From: Nitrospira sp.
Lineage (GTDB): Bacteria; Nitrospirota; Nitrospiria; Nitrospirales; Nitrospiraceae
DNA length: 64,000 nt
Assembly: GCA_036984305.1 (NCBI GenBank)
Contig: BQWY01000001.1
Span: 1,447,501-1,511,500 of the forward strand
Reading direction: 5' to 3'
Below, piece by piece: positions 45,582 through 54,890 of this stretch. Made by a program: the position numbers and the translations under genes. Positions within the stretch are counted from its first letter, which is position 1; the number at the start of each line of letters is the position of its first letter. The notes under the pieces were generated by a model. That model was given only the letters and a program-made list of their open reading frames with translations. It was not told the DNA's origin and did not search any database.

Positions 45582-46976
45582 ATGCTCAGGTTTGTATCAA
45601 AACATCTGGCGCTTTGGCGTGCGGCATGGCAGGCAGAAGCTGGGTGGCCTAGTGGCACGGCACCTTCCGGTCAGGCTGTCGAGTTCCTACCAGCGGTACT
45701 GGAGATCCAACAGGCGCCCCCGTCGCCGATCGGCCGAGCGATCTTGTGGACGATCATGGCGGTGTTTATCTCCGTCGTTCTGTGGGCGTCGTTCGGCTGG
45801 GTGGATATCGTGGCCGTGGCGCCGGGGAAAATTATCCCCAGCGGCTACTCGAAGGTGATCCAGCCCTACGAGACAGGCGTGGTGGCGACGATCCATGTGC
45901 AGGACGGGCAGATCGTTCGGAAAGGTGAGTTGCTAATCGAACTGGACCCGACACAAAACCGAGCCGACCAGGAGCGGGCTGCGAACGAATTGCAGGCCGC
46001 GCAGGTCGAGGCGGCTCGATTGCGCGCGCTGATTGCCGGGGAAAACGCTTTCGAGGCGCCGGCTGGCGCAGAGCCCAGATATGTCGCGCTGCAGCAGCAG
46101 CTGCTCCGCGACCAGTTGACGGAGTACCGGGCACGTCTGGATGCGGCTGACTACTTGATCGACCAGCGCAAGGCGGTGTTGGGCCAGACAAAAGAGAACA
46201 TCCGTCGCTTGGAGGCGACCGTGCCGATCGAAGTAGAACGGGCGGCCGCCTATAAGAAACTCCTGGACGATCAATACGTCTCCAAGATGGACTATCTCCA
46301 GTTCGAGCAGCAACGGATCGACAAGGCTCAGGAACTGGCCCAACAGCGGAATAAACTGGTGCAGGATGAGGCCGCCCTGTCGGAGGCACAGAAGAACTTC
46401 CATGCGTTCGTTTCCGAGTTTCAGCAAAGCAAACAAGCGGAACTGTCCGCAGCCGAGACCAAGGCGGTATCGGTTTCTCAAGACGTTGTGAAGGCCGGAC
46501 AAAAGGCAGACCTTCAACGTCTCACGTCGCCCATCGACGGCGTGGTCCAACAATTGGCCGTTCATACGGTTGGCGGAGTCGTCACGCCGGCGCAGCCATT
46601 ATTGATCGTTGTGCCACAGGATCATCCGGTGGAGGTCGAAGCACAGGTTGAAAACAAAGACGTGGGCTTTGTGCAAGAAGGCCAATCGGTCGAGATCAAA
46701 GTGGAAACCTTTCCTTTCACGTTGTATGGCACCATCTCGGGCAGGGTGCTGAGTGTCTCGGATGATGCGGTTCCCCTTGACAAGCAGAGTGGCGGTTTGG
46801 TCTATGCGACGCGGGTGAGCCTGGATCGCTCAACGCTACAAGTCGAGGGAAGGCACGTCCATTTATCGCCAGGAATGGCTGTGGCGGTGGAGATCAAGAC
46901 CGGTCAACGGCGCATTGTCGAATACCTACTCAGCCCTCTTCTCAAGTCTGTGAAGGAGAGTCTGCATGAGCGGTAA
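45582..46976 (+). CDS. HlyD-family type I secretion membrane-fusion protein
   Basis: 464 residues from the ATG at 45582 after GAGG; a TTG at 45564 is possible. One membrane helix (IGRAILWTIMAVFISVVLWASFGWV), then lipoyl half (VAPGKIIPSGYSKVIQPYETGVVATIHVQDGQIVRKGELLIELDPT), long coiled hairpin, second lipoyl half (SPIDGVVQQLAVHTVGGVVTPAQPLLIVVP) and beta-barrel. It bridges the ABC exporter to an outer-membrane TolC-type protein, which is not encoded nearby. Confidence 0.93.
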   Translation: MLRFVSKHLALWRAAWQAEAGWPSGTAPSGQAVEFLPAVLEIQQAPPSPIGRAILWTIMAVFISVVLWASFGWVDIVAVAPGKIIPSGYSKVIQPYETGVVATIHVQDGQIVRKGELLIELDPTQNRADQERAANELQAAQVEAARLRALIAGENAFEAPAGAEPRYVALQQQLLRDQLTEYRARLDAADYLIDQRKAVLGQTKENIRRLEATVPIEVERAAAYKKLLDDQYVSKMDYLQFEQQRIDKAQELAQQRNKLVQDEAALSEAQKNFHAFVSEFQQSKQAELSAAETKAVSVSQDVVKAGQKADLQRLTSPIDGVVQQLAVHTVGGVVTPAQPLLIVVPQDHPVEVEAQVENKDVGFVQEGQSVEIKVETFPFTLYGTISGRVLSVSDDAVPLDKQSGGLVYATRVSLDRSTLQVEGRHVHLSPGMAVAVEIKTGQRRIVEYLLSPLLKSVKESLHER

Positions 46977-47220
46977 GTTCGCCCCGGGGGCTGCCCGCTT
47001 CGAGCGAGGCAAGGCCGCGTTAGTGCGGACGCGGATTTAATCTCAGACCGTCTGCTTAAGCCTACAGTCCCATTGACTGATTTCTCCGATGATCGAACCC
47101 GATCGCTAATGTTTCGCGTGGTTGCCTGAAACAAATTATTTGAAGTCACGGCCTGTCACTTGCTCTTATTCTTATGGTAGATCTGAACGGCTGATCAATC
47201 ACCCAGGGGCAGCCTCAGTC

Positions 47221-47694
47221 ATGAAATACAGCTCGCATCTCGCGCTCGTGAAAACCCAGTTGGGTCCGACACAGTTCGACGTCTTGCACAGCGAAATGTA
47301 TCGGCTTGGGCGCAATACGATGACTGCTTATGTTCTCTGGGCTTTTCTGGGGTGGGCCGGCATTCACCTGTTTTACCTCGGAAAACGTTGGAAGGGCGTG
47401 ATGTACTTGGCATTCGTCCTCCTGAGCATGGCGGCTTTGACAGCAAGCTTTCTGCTACCCGTCGAATTTGAGGAACCGTATGTCTTGATTTTGCGGGCGG
47501 TCAGTCTCCTTGCGGGAACCATTTTCCTGTTCCTCATGGTTGTGGACATGTTCAGTTTGCACCGTCAGGTCGACCTCTGCAATGAACGCATCGAGGACCA
47601 AATCATTATGGCCTTGGTCGATAACGTTCAGGCGGCAGAGCAGCCGACAACTCGGTCTCATCGTCCGCAAGCCCGCCCGCTCTATTTTGAGTAA
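47221..47694 (+). CDS. TM2-domain-like membrane protein
   Basis: 157 residues from the ATG at 47221. Membrane segments near residues 40-65 and 70-90 carry the TM2 pattern (TAYVLWAFLGWAGIHLFYLGKRWKGVMYLAFVLL), followed by further hydrophobic helices (VLILRAVSLLAGTIFLFLMVVDMF). TM2 proteins are common in bacteria, function unclear. The next gene starts inside its last codons. Confidence 0.82.
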   Translation: MKYSSHLALVKTQLGPTQFDVLHSEMYRLGRNTMTAYVLWAFLGWAGIHLFYLGKRWKGVMYLAFVLLSMAALTASFLLPVEFEEPYVLILRAVSLLAGTIFLFLMVVDMFSLHRQVDLCNERIEDQIIMALVDNVQAAEQPTTRSHRPQARPLYFE

Positions 47695-48355
47695 CCGAGT
47701 CCTCGCGCGTCGAACTCGCTGCGGTGCCTCCGTGCTGCTTCCCGCACTTGCCTGTGTGTTGATCGGTGTGGCACGTGCTGCAACTGTCTCTTCCATTGCC
47801 ATTCTCCCATTGGATCACCACCTCTGCGCCCGTTTGGCCGGTGCCTTGGATACGGCGCAGTTGATCCGGGGCCGGCTCCACTTTTCGGCAGGGGAAGTCG
47901 CGTCCGTGGACTGGTCTCCCGTCAAATTGAAAGGGGATGGGCCCAAAGAGACAGTGTGCTCCACATTCGAGCAGGCCCGGGTTGACCTTCGTCGCAACGG
48001 GACGACCGATCTCGTCATCCGCTCTAGTTTTTGCATGAAGCGAAGGCCCAGCGACAGCTTGTACGTGTTCCCGGCGGAAAGCGACGTGCTGGCACGTGCA
48101 ACCTGGCAAGAACTCGGTCCGCTGCATGAGACGCAGATCAAGGTCGAGCACACTGGAGGGAGCTATTCCTTGAATCAGTTGCAGGACTCCGAGCAGACGG
48201 TCGAGCTGAGGGAAGTCTTTTCCCTCAATGTCGTGCAGGTCGAGGAGCAGGCGTTGATTGCCTTGACTGCCCCGCCCTTCGAATGGATCGTTGTGGCGCG
48301 GCTACGGGGTGCCGGCCCGCTGGAGGATGTCTGTTATCTTCGACGGGATAAATGA
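47687..48355 (+). CDS. Exported hypothetical protein, overlapping the TM2 gene
   Basis: About 222 residues from a TTG at 47687 that overlaps the TM2 gene end by eight bases, suggesting translational coupling. A signal peptide (SVLLPALACVLIGVARAA) precedes a soluble part with paired cysteines (DHHLCARLAGALDTAQ, KETVCSTFEQARVDLRRNG, IRSSFCMKRRPSD, LEDVCYLRRDK). No family was recognised. An alternative start further upstream is less likely because it would lie within the TM2 coding region. Confidence 0.6.
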   Translation: MSNRVLARRTRCGASVLLPALACVLIGVARAATVSSIAILPLDHHLCARLAGALDTAQLIRGRLHFSAGEVASVDWSPVKLKGDGPKETVCSTFEQARVDLRRNGTTDLVIRSSFCMKRRPSDSLYVFPAESDVLARATWQELGPLHETQIKVEHTGGSYSLNQLQDSEQTVELREVFSLNVVQVEEQALIALTAPPFEWIVVARLRGAGPLEDVCYLRRDK

Positions 48356-48510
48356 GCAGTCCTCAGGCTTCCTAGTTTTCGTGGTCGAAGGCGCCGACGC
48401 CAAGATGGCCTCATCGCTCCCTGTAGGAACCGGAGACCGTCCTTCATGAACAGAATGAGGATGGTAAGGGGAAAGATGCTCAGCAACAGGTACCATCCAG
48501 ACCATACCAT
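48334..48510 (-). CDS. Small single-pass membrane protein
   Basis: 58 residues from the ATG at 48510 after AAAGGAGG. One membrane helix (WSGWYLLLSIFPLTILILFM) followed by a strongly basic tail (MRPSWRRRLRPRKLG), which predicts the tail in the cytoplasm. It overlaps the end of the convergent exported-protein gene by 22 bases. No family recognised. Confidence 0.6.
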   Translation of the reverse strand: MVWSGWYLLLSIFPLTILILFMKDGLRFLQGAMRPSWRRRLRPRKLGSLRTAHLSRRR

Positions 48511-48735
48511 GGTCGGGCCTCCTTTCGCGCTGAGATAGAGTAATCCTCCGCAAACCTCGTGCCCGCCCACTGCTCAATGAGACTCAACGTCGCAAGTCTG
48601 ACAACCCGTTGGAATGACACGATCGGGAGACATGAAAAACGGTTGTCCGCACAATTGGGCGCCATTGGGCAGGCCGTTGCGCGTGGCGGAAAAGAAACGG
48701 TTGTCGGATGAACGACACGAGATTCGTGGGACGTG

Positions 48736-49893
48736 TCAGCTTAGACGGGTGAGACGGTCACAGGCGTCCGCGAGGTCTGCCGCCGTCTTGGCATAGCAGA
48801 AGCGGATGAAGCGGTGCCCGGTATCCCCTCGGAAGAAGGCCTCGCCGGGTACCCCAGCTACTCCGGTTTTCTCGAGCAGGTACATCGCCCGGTCTTTGCT
48901 GGTTTTCCCCGGTAAGCGGCTCACATCCGCCAGGACGTAATAAGCCCCTTGCGGTATCGAAGGGGTGAGCCGTGCTTGCTTGAGTGCCTCGCAAAACTGA
49001 TCCCGTTTGGCTTGGTATTCGATGGCCAAACCTGTGTAGAAATCGGTCGGTAGTTCGTTGATCCCAACCGCGACTGCATGCTGAAGGGGAGATGGGGCAC
49101 AGACGTAAAGCAGATCGTTCATCGAACCAATCGCCTGAGCCCATTGGGGTACCGCCACCGTATGGCCAATGCGCCAGCCGGTAATCCCGAAGGTCTTCGA
49201 GTAGCCGGAGATGGTAATCGTTCGTTCGCACATGCTTGGCAACGAGGCCATACTGACGTGGCGTCGTCCGTCGTATATGAAGTACTCATAGATTTCATCG
49301 GTGAAGACGAACAGATCCTGTTCCTGTGCCACCTCGGCAATGGCCTCCAACTCAGCCCGGCCGAATATCTTCCCGGAAGGATTGGCGGGCGTATTCACGA
49401 CAATGGCCTTCGCGCGTGGCCCGAGTGCCCGCTCCAGGGACGCGAGATCCAATGTCCAGTCCGGCGGTTCGGTTGGGACGATGATTGGGACGGCACCCAC
49501 CGCCATAAGAGCCTGAATATGGTAGGCATAGTAGGGTTCGAAGACCACGACCTCGTCCCCGGGGTTGAGCAGCGCCATGCAGGTACTATGAAAGGCACCT
49601 GTCGCGCCTGCCGATACGGTGACGTCCGATTCGGGATTGACCACCATTCCATTAAATGTTGCGCTCTTACGGGCGATAGCCTCGCGCAATTGTGGCAAGC
49701 CGTCGAATCGCGTGTAAATGTTGTAGCCCAGATCGACGGCCTCCTGCGCAGCACGGCTGACGACGGACGGAACACCAGTGTCGCATACGCCTTGAGCCAT
49801 GTTGATGCCCCTCAGTTTGGTGCAGGCTTGGGTCATGGCGCGTATTTCCGATTGGCCCAACCCCGCAATACGATGACTCAACTTTCTGGCCAT
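48736..49893 (-). CDS. Pyridoxal-phosphate-dependent aminotransferase (class I/II)
   Basis: 385 residues. Fold type I aminotransferase: ATGAFHSTCMALLNPGDEVVVFEP, NTPANPSGKIF, the Asp in FVFTDEIYEYF, the PLP lysine in SGYSKTFGITGWRIG and the carboxylate Arg in HRFIRFCYAK. Close to aspartate/kynurenine-type enzymes; substrate unknown. Its start overlaps the end of hpnE by 16 bases in the same operon. Confidence 0.9.
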   Translation of the reverse strand: MARKLSHRIAGLGQSEIRAMTQACTKLRGINMAQGVCDTGVPSVVSRAAQEAVDLGYNIYTRFDGLPQLREAIARKSATFNGMVVNPESDVTVSAGATGAFHSTCMALLNPGDEVVVFEPYYAYHIQALMAVGAVPIIVPTEPPDWTLDLASLERALGPRAKAIVVNTPANPSGKIFGRAELEAIAEVAQEQDLFVFTDEIYEYFIYDGRRHVSMASLPSMCERTITISGYSKTFGITGWRIGHTVAVPQWAQAIGSMNDLLYVCAPSPLQHAVAVGINELPTDFYTGLAIEYQAKRDQFCEALKQARLTPSIPQGAYYVLADVSRLPGKTSKDRAMYLLEKTGVAGVPGEAFFRGDTGHRFIRFCYAKTAADLADACDRLTRLS

Positions 49894-51248
49894 GACCCTA
49901 ATCCTTCCTTCCTGGTGCCGATCCGCCCCGTCGTCAGAAGAGCCGCGCAGCGATCCGCGCTGACGACGGCGCTCTCAATCGAATCCGGCAGTCCGGTGTC
50001 AGTCCACCCTCCCGCCAACAGCAGATTTGGGATGGGCGAGGCGGTTACGGGGCGGAATGCGGTCGCGCCAGGGCGGGTGACAAGGCAGGCCCGCTCCCGC
50101 CTGATGACGTGGGTGCGTAGGGCGGGGACTCCCGTCAAGTCAGGAATGGCGGTGTGAACGTCGGTCAAGGCGAATTCGCCCAAGGCCTCGTCGGTATGGT
50201 GCAACAGGTCGGCACGACCGGTTGCGACAAGAGTAACCACGATAGCCTGGTCGGCGTGCCGGACGACCAGCCAGTGAAAGGTATGTCCGACGAGGAGGAG
50301 GAGCCGCGGAGTGGAGAGTCGAGTCTTGAACCAGACATGGACGGTCAGGCCCGCTGCGTCGGACAGTTTACTCAGCTGATGAAACGTCGCATAGTGAGTG
50401 ATCACTGGTTCGGGCAGCAGCGCGGACAGCCTGCGTGGCGGTGTGGCCGCGACGTACCAATCGGCTGTCACCGTCCGCCGATCCTCAAGGCGGATGCCGT
50501 TAATGCGGTTGTGACGCATGGTGAAATGCTCGAACCGGGTTCCCTTGCAGACCGTCACGTGGTGCTTGTGGAGCCAAGCTTGTGCCGGATTGAGAAACAG
50601 TTGATCCCACGAATGATTGGCGATGCCGATGCGCGAATCCGCACGTCGAGTGAGAAAACTGCGTGTGAGAACATCGACGAGCATTCCGGCCGAGACGCCG
50701 GAGAGTTCGCTGTTAAGCAGGAACCTGGCCAAGGGAGCCCAGACGTTGACCTGGGCCCCCTCGGATTGCCGGATTTCACTCAGCCATTGATCGGCGCGGC
50801 GGGCCTCCAAGTCCAACGGGAGAGCGGGATTGTTCTCCCAGGTTTGTTCGAGAAACACGAGCGCTCGCCAGAGGTCTCGAATAGTCAGGCCGCGTGAGGC
50901 GGCTAGGCCCAAGATGCTATGTAGTGGGGCAGGCAGCCACAGATATCGAAGCCGCTTCGTGCCGTGCCCGCGCTGACGAAATTCAATATGACCGGGTGTC
51001 CTGAGTTGGGTCAGGCGCGCTGTGCCGAGCTCTCTGAGCAAACGGAGTGTCGCGGTCTGGTGTCCAAATACGATGGGGGGTAAGGCATCGAGCAGGTCTC
51101 CATCCGGACTTTGAGCCACCATGGCTCCGCCGAGACGATCGCGTTCCTCGAGCAAAGTCACCGCGTAGCCGGCTTGGCTCAGTCGTATAGCGGCGGCCAG
51201 TCCGGCAGGGCCCGCTCCGAGCACGACGACTGTCTGGCGTGTTGTCAT
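49878..51248 (-). CDS. hpnE: Hydroxysqualene dehydroxylase HpnE-like FAD protein
   Basis: 456 residues from the ATG at 51248, overlapping the hpnD stop (TGATG); a GTG one codon earlier is possible. FAD motif VVVLGAGPAGLAAAIRLSQAGYAVTLLEERDRLGG, amine-oxidase-like internal regions, and the C-terminal LLLAGGWTDTGLPDSIESAVVSADRCA. With HpnD, and HpnC elsewhere, it completes squalene synthesis from farnesyl diphosphate. Assignment rests on neighbourhood and motifs. Confidence 0.88.
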   Translation of the reverse strand: MTTRQTVVVLGAGPAGLAAAIRLSQAGYAVTLLEERDRLGGAMVAQSPDGDLLDALPPIVFGHQTATLRLLRELGTARLTQLRTPGHIEFRQRGHGTKRLRYLWLPAPLHSILGLAASRGLTIRDLWRALVFLEQTWENNPALPLDLEARRADQWLSEIRQSEGAQVNVWAPLARFLLNSELSGVSAGMLVDVLTRSFLTRRADSRIGIANHSWDQLFLNPAQAWLHKHHVTVCKGTRFEHFTMRHNRINGIRLEDRRTVTADWYVAATPPRRLSALLPEPVITHYATFHQLSKLSDAAGLTVHVWFKTRLSTPRLLLLVGHTFHWLVVRHADQAIVVTLVATGRADLLHHTDEALGEFALTDVHTAIPDLTGVPALRTHVIRRERACLVTRPGATAFRPVTASPIPNLLLAGGWTDTGLPDSIESAVVSADRCAALLTTGRIGTRKEGLGSWPES

Positions 51249-52123
51249 CACGAGAATGGTCTCGAAGCCCAGCGGGACCGAATCCAGGTTGCAGCCGCGA
51301 CTCCGAGCCGATGGGGCGACGACAATCGAATTCGTGGTCCGAATACACGGTAGTGCGACGTTTCAATCCGTTGCAAAATGCGGCTGTATACCCCGCGCAT
51401 GATTTCTGCGACGGTCAAGGCTCGGCGATCCGCGGCCGGCAATGCCTCCAGCGACGCGCGTGCCTGATCGTAGTAGTCATGCGCTCGAGCACACTCGAAC
51501 CGCATGAGTTCCAGAAACGCCGGGGTCTCTCGACGGGCCAGCAAGTCATCCTCCGTGTATCCGAAGCGTGCGAGATCGTCCAGCGGCAGATAGATGCGCC
51601 CCTGTTCAGCATCCACGCCGAGATCACGAAGGATATTCGTGAGTTGGAAGGCCAAGCCAAGCTGCACGGCATACTCCTCGGCTCGCGGGGACTCGGTTCC
51701 AAAAATGCGGAGGCAAATGAGGCCGACGACAGAGGCGACACGGTAGCAATACTGGTAGAGCTCCTCGAATGTCCGATACCGGGAGATCCTAAGATCCATC
51801 TCTACGCCTTGGATGAGTTCCTCGAACAGGGTCTGAGGAATATGAAACCGCCGGGCATGCTTGGCCAGGCTGACCGTGACGGGCAAATGCGGCGCTCCGC
51901 TATACGCGGCTGCCAGCTCGGCTCGCCAGCGAGCAAGCTCGTCCTGCGGGCGACTGCCGGGAGGGGGCTCGTCGACGGCACTGTCAACTTCCTTACAAAA
52001 GGCGTACACGGTGTACATTGCCTCTCGCCGTTCTCGCGGGAGAAACAAAAACGAGTAGTAGAAGTTACTCCCACTCCGTTTGGTGACGGCGGTGCAATAA
52101 TCTTGGGCTTGCAGCGCGTCCAT
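51248..52123 (-). CDS. hpnD: Presqualene diphosphate synthase HpnD
   Basis: 291 residues. Trans-isoprenyl diphosphate synthase family: aspartate-rich region YAFCKEVDSAVDEP and the second in QLTNILRDLGVDAEQGRIYLP. Family start SGSNFYYSFLFLPRERREAMYTVYAFC is typical of squalene/phytoene synthases; the pairing with hpnE supports HpnD. It joins two farnesyl diphosphates to presqualene diphosphate. It starts three bases after the cobalamin-binding gene stop. Confidence 0.92.
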   Translation of the reverse strand: MDALQAQDYCTAVTKRSGSNFYYSFLFLPRERREAMYTVYAFCKEVDSAVDEPPPGSRPQDELARWRAELAAAYSGAPHLPVTVSLAKHARRFHIPQTLFEELIQGVEMDLRISRYRTFEELYQYCYRVASVVGLICLRIFGTESPRAEEYAVQLGLAFQLTNILRDLGVDAEQGRIYLPLDDLARFGYTEDDLLARRETPAFLELMRFECARAHDYYDQARASLEALPAADRRALTVAEIMRGVYSRILQRIETSHYRVFGPRIRLSSPHRLGVAAATWIRSRWASRPFS

Positions 52124-52126
52124 CGG

Positions 52127-53065
52127 TCAGGGTTCCATTTCTATGTGTCGGCGAGAACTTGGGCACCGTTGCGATCCCTGCGGCGGAGACGCGGCGCTTG
52201 AAGCGGTAAGCAGGTCCGCCAAGATCTCGAGGCCATGGAACAGCCGCGGCCCGGGACGGCTGAAGTAGGCGTTGGCGTCGACGGCAAAGACCCGCTCCGA
52301 TCGTACGGCGGGAAGGGTGCCCCAGGGCCATCGGGATTGGAGGCGCGCATACTCCACGCTGGCCTGCAAGGCTGAGAATCCGCACGGCATGAGAATGAGA
52401 ATGTCCGGTCGGCTGTTCACGACCTCACTCCACTCGACCCGACGCGACGGAGCTCCGGCTTCCCCCAATAACTCCCGACCGCCGGCCAATTCGATCATCT
52501 CGGGGATCCAATGACCGGCCGTGTAGAGTGGATCCAGCCATTCGAGGCAGATGACACCAGGAGGTGTCCCGTGTACGCGGCTCTCCTGCCGCACGGTCTC
52601 TCGGCGCGCGCGTAAATCCTCGATGAGTCCCGCTGCGGGATCCGGCGCGCCGATCGCATCCCCTATTCGAACAATGTCCGTCAAGACATCCTCCAGGCAT
52701 GATGGACTGGAGGCGAGAAGTCTTGGCGGCCGATCGTACAGTGGACCTGCGTTCTCCACGTGCGATGGCGTAATGCCACAGACGTGACACAGTTCCTGGG
52801 TGATGACGAGATCAGGTGCCGCCGCCGCGAGGGCCGCAATATCGACAATGGACAAGGGGAGTCCCGAGGCGACACGGGCGCGCACTGCGGAGTCAACGTC
52901 GGCCGAAGAGTCTGGTGCCGGCTGCAGGGTCGAACGGCTTAGCACAGGTACAGAGGCGAGATCTGGTGGGAAGTCGCATTCGTGACTTCGTCCCACGAGT
53001 GAGCCACCCAGGCCGACGGCGGCCACGATTTCGGTTGCTCCCGGGACGAAAGAGCAAATGCGCAT
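52127..53065 (-). CDS. Cobalamin-binding (BtuF-like) periplasmic-binding-fold protein
   Basis: 312 residues from the ATG at 53065, five bases after the HAD stop. Sequence MRICSFVPGATEIVAAVGLGGSLVGRSHECDFPPD, APDLVITQELCHVCG, RVFAVDANAYFSRPGPRLFHGLEILADLL is typical of the BtuF/TroA-like cobalamin-binding group, but no signal peptide precedes it, so a cytoplasmic form is possible. It may help B12 supply for the class II ribonucleotide reductase nearby (inference). Next gene hpnD. Confidence 0.85.
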   Translation of the reverse strand: MRICSFVPGATEIVAAVGLGGSLVGRSHECDFPPDLASVPVLSRSTLQPAPDSSADVDSAVRARVASGLPLSIVDIAALAAAAPDLVITQELCHVCGITPSHVENAGPLYDRPPRLLASSPSCLEDVLTDIVRIGDAIGAPDPAAGLIEDLRARRETVRQESRVHGTPPGVICLEWLDPLYTAGHWIPEMIELAGGRELLGEAGAPSRRVEWSEVVNSRPDILILMPCGFSALQASVEYARLQSRWPWGTLPAVRSERVFAVDANAYFSRPGPRLFHGLEILADLLTASSAASPPQGSQRCPSSRRHIEMEP

Positions 53066-53070
53066 GGCGT

Positions 53071-53778
53071 TTACGACGGTTCCACATCCGGTGCCGAACG
53101 CCACAGCCGCCGCTGGATCTCATCGAGGGTGACGTCGGCCAATGAATAAGCGATGGCATCCGCTTCTCCCAGTTCTTGGATTGTATGAGTATTGGCCACC
53201 GCCAGTACCTTCATGCCGGCCGCGCGCGCTCCTCGGATACCTGGCAGTGAATCTTCGATGACCAGGCATTCGCTGGCTGTGATCGGTGTGCTATGGGTAG
53301 TGCGGTTCAGAGCATCAAGAGCGAGGCGAAAACCTTGGGGATGCGGTTTGCCCTGAGTCACGTCCTCCGCGCTGGTGATGTGCCTGAAACACGGTCGAAA
53401 TCCTGCGACGTCGAGAATCAACTCGATTTCGCCCCGCAGGGCTCCCGAAACAATAGCCAATGGAAACCGAGACGCCGCCAATCTCACGAACGGCTCGACG
53501 CCCGGGAAGATCCTGATGTGGTCACGCACGGTTTGCAAATACACGGAGGCCTTTTTCTTTACCAGTTCGGTGATCGCGTCCGATGGAGCAGCGCGGCCAC
53601 TTGATCGCAGGGCTTCCGTGAATGCTCCCCTATCGTCAAACCCCAGATAGCGTGCATAGTAATCAGCCTCGGTCAGGGGGATGTCGATGTCGGACAGGAT
53701 CTGTTGGAACCCACGAAAATGAAGCGGTTCGGTATCGGCAATGACGCCGTCAAAATCAAAAAGAATCGCCCGTAACAT
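53071..53778 (-). CDS. HAD-superfamily phosphatase (beta-phosphoglucomutase-like)
   Basis: 235 residues. HAD motif I LFDFDGVIADTEPLH, motif II VSGALRGE, motif III lysine TQGKPHPQGF, motif IV CLVIEDSLPGIRGARAAGMKVLAV. The cap type and the FDGVIADTE signature fit the GmhB/PgmB/phosphoglycolate subgroup; substrate unknown. First gene in a tightly packed five-gene run with the cobalamin-binding protein, hpnD, hpnE and aminotransferase. Confidence 0.92.
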   Translation of the reverse strand: MLRAILFDFDGVIADTEPLHFRGFQQILSDIDIPLTEADYYARYLGFDDRGAFTEALRSSGRAAPSDAITELVKKKASVYLQTVRDHIRIFPGVEPFVRLAASRFPLAIVSGALRGEIELILDVAGFRPCFRHITSAEDVTQGKPHPQGFRLALDALNRTTHSTPITASECLVIEDSLPGIRGARAAGMKVLAVANTHTIQELGEADAIAYSLADVTLDEIQRRLWRSAPDVEPS

Positions 53779-53891
53779 GGCTGGGGTGTCCGCTCAAAAG
53801 TCTCTCAGTATATCACAGGAGCGCGAGTGATTCGGAGACGGATCTTCGTGCCGAGGTAGGATTGAGGAAACATCAATCTGTCAGACGATTG

Positions 53892-53921
53892 TGCACGGCT
53901 GCCCGAAGGGACAGCCGTGCA
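53892..53921. terminator. Inverted repeat between SH3-like and HAD genes, possible terminator
   Basis: TGCACGGCTG (53892-53901) pairs with CAGCCGTGCA (53912-53921) around a CCCGAAGGGA centre. The stem is strong, but no T run follows on either strand. It sits downstream of the minus-strand gene at 53973. Confidence 0.45.
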
Positions 53922-53972
53922 GGCGGGCACTGTGAATGAGAGGTCCACCCAAGTGTGGACGGACGGTCTGAA

Positions 53973-54695
53973 TCAAGGCGCAACGCGCAACTGCTTTTCG
54001 GTCACCCACCCTTTCGCGCCGGCCTCGGTGCGCACCTGGTACATCCAACCACCTGCTTGTAATTCCCCGTCCAACACGATCAGGATTGATCCCGGTTTCA
54101 CCGACGGGCCAGGCGCGGAACCAGCGGCGTTCTGAGAGAGGGTCATCGATCCAAGCCCGGACACCGTCACCCGTTGGCCCTCTGCAAAGAGCGGCGTCGT
54201 TGATTTTTGCGCCAACGGCGCAGAAGTGACCGGTGTGGTCGCCGACGATGGAGCAGGGGCCATAGGAGCGGGAGTCGGTGCGGGCGACGGCGTCATGGTT
54301 GGTGGCGGGGTTGTCGATGGTGCTGCGGGCCCGGAACCCGAGGATGGTGGCGGTGTGGAGGCTACAGGCGGTGCTGGCATTGGGCGAGGCGGTGCCTGTG
54401 CCACGGGCTGGGCGGGTTCGCCCGTCAACGTATTGATCATTACCATGAAGCCGTCGGGGTCCACCGCAAAATATCCACCGATCCCGATCAACGCAAGAAG
54501 CAAGATCCACAGGAGTGGGCTGGTCCCTTTCTTCTTCGGAGGCTTTCCTGGACCGGGACTCTGACCGCCGATTTGCTGTGTGTCCTCGGCGAGATCCTCC
54601 TCAAAGTCCAAGTCCGGCTCTGGTTGCCGGGCGAATAGCAGGCTCCAGTGGCCGAATGGATGCTGCGTAGGGATAGACGCGGCATGCGCGAACAT
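53973..54695 (-). CDS. Single-pass membrane protein with SH3-like C-terminal domain
   Basis: 240 residues. Acidic N-terminus (EPDLDFEEDLAEDTQQ), one membrane helix (PLLWILLLALIGIGGYFAV), a long Pro/Ala/Ser/Thr-rich linker (about 95-165), and a C-terminal SH3-like domain (EGQRVTVSGLGSMTLSQNAAGSAPGPSVKPGSILIVLDG, WMYQVRTEAGAKGWVTEKQL). Bacterial SH3 domains often bind cell-wall peptides; target unknown. Confidence 0.8.
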   Translation of the reverse strand: MFAHAASIPTQHPFGHWSLLFARQPEPDLDFEEDLAEDTQQIGGQSPGPGKPPKKKGTSPLLWILLLALIGIGGYFAVDPDGFMVMINTLTGEPAQPVAQAPPRPMPAPPVASTPPPSSGSGPAAPSTTPPPTMTPSPAPTPAPMAPAPSSATTPVTSAPLAQKSTTPLFAEGQRVTVSGLGSMTLSQNAAGSAPGPSVKPGSILIVLDGELQAGGWMYQVRTEAGAKGWVTEKQLRVAP

Positions 54696-54890
54696 GAGTC
54701 ACCTCTTGTCAACGTGAAGAGCGAAAGGGATCACGAGTATCTCTTCACAGATAACACCAAAGGGACACTCTGTCAAACTTTCGCTGGATTCGTGCGGGCT
54801 TAGCAATTTCTTCATCCTACTCTGCCGTCGACATATGGTCAGTATGATCAAATCGCTGAACTCCAGGGTTTACGTCTTCCCGGGAATCAG

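Noticed and set aside
49078-52201. Long plus-strand frames opposite aminotransferase, hpnE and hpnD
   Set aside because: Shadows of well-supported minus-strand genes.
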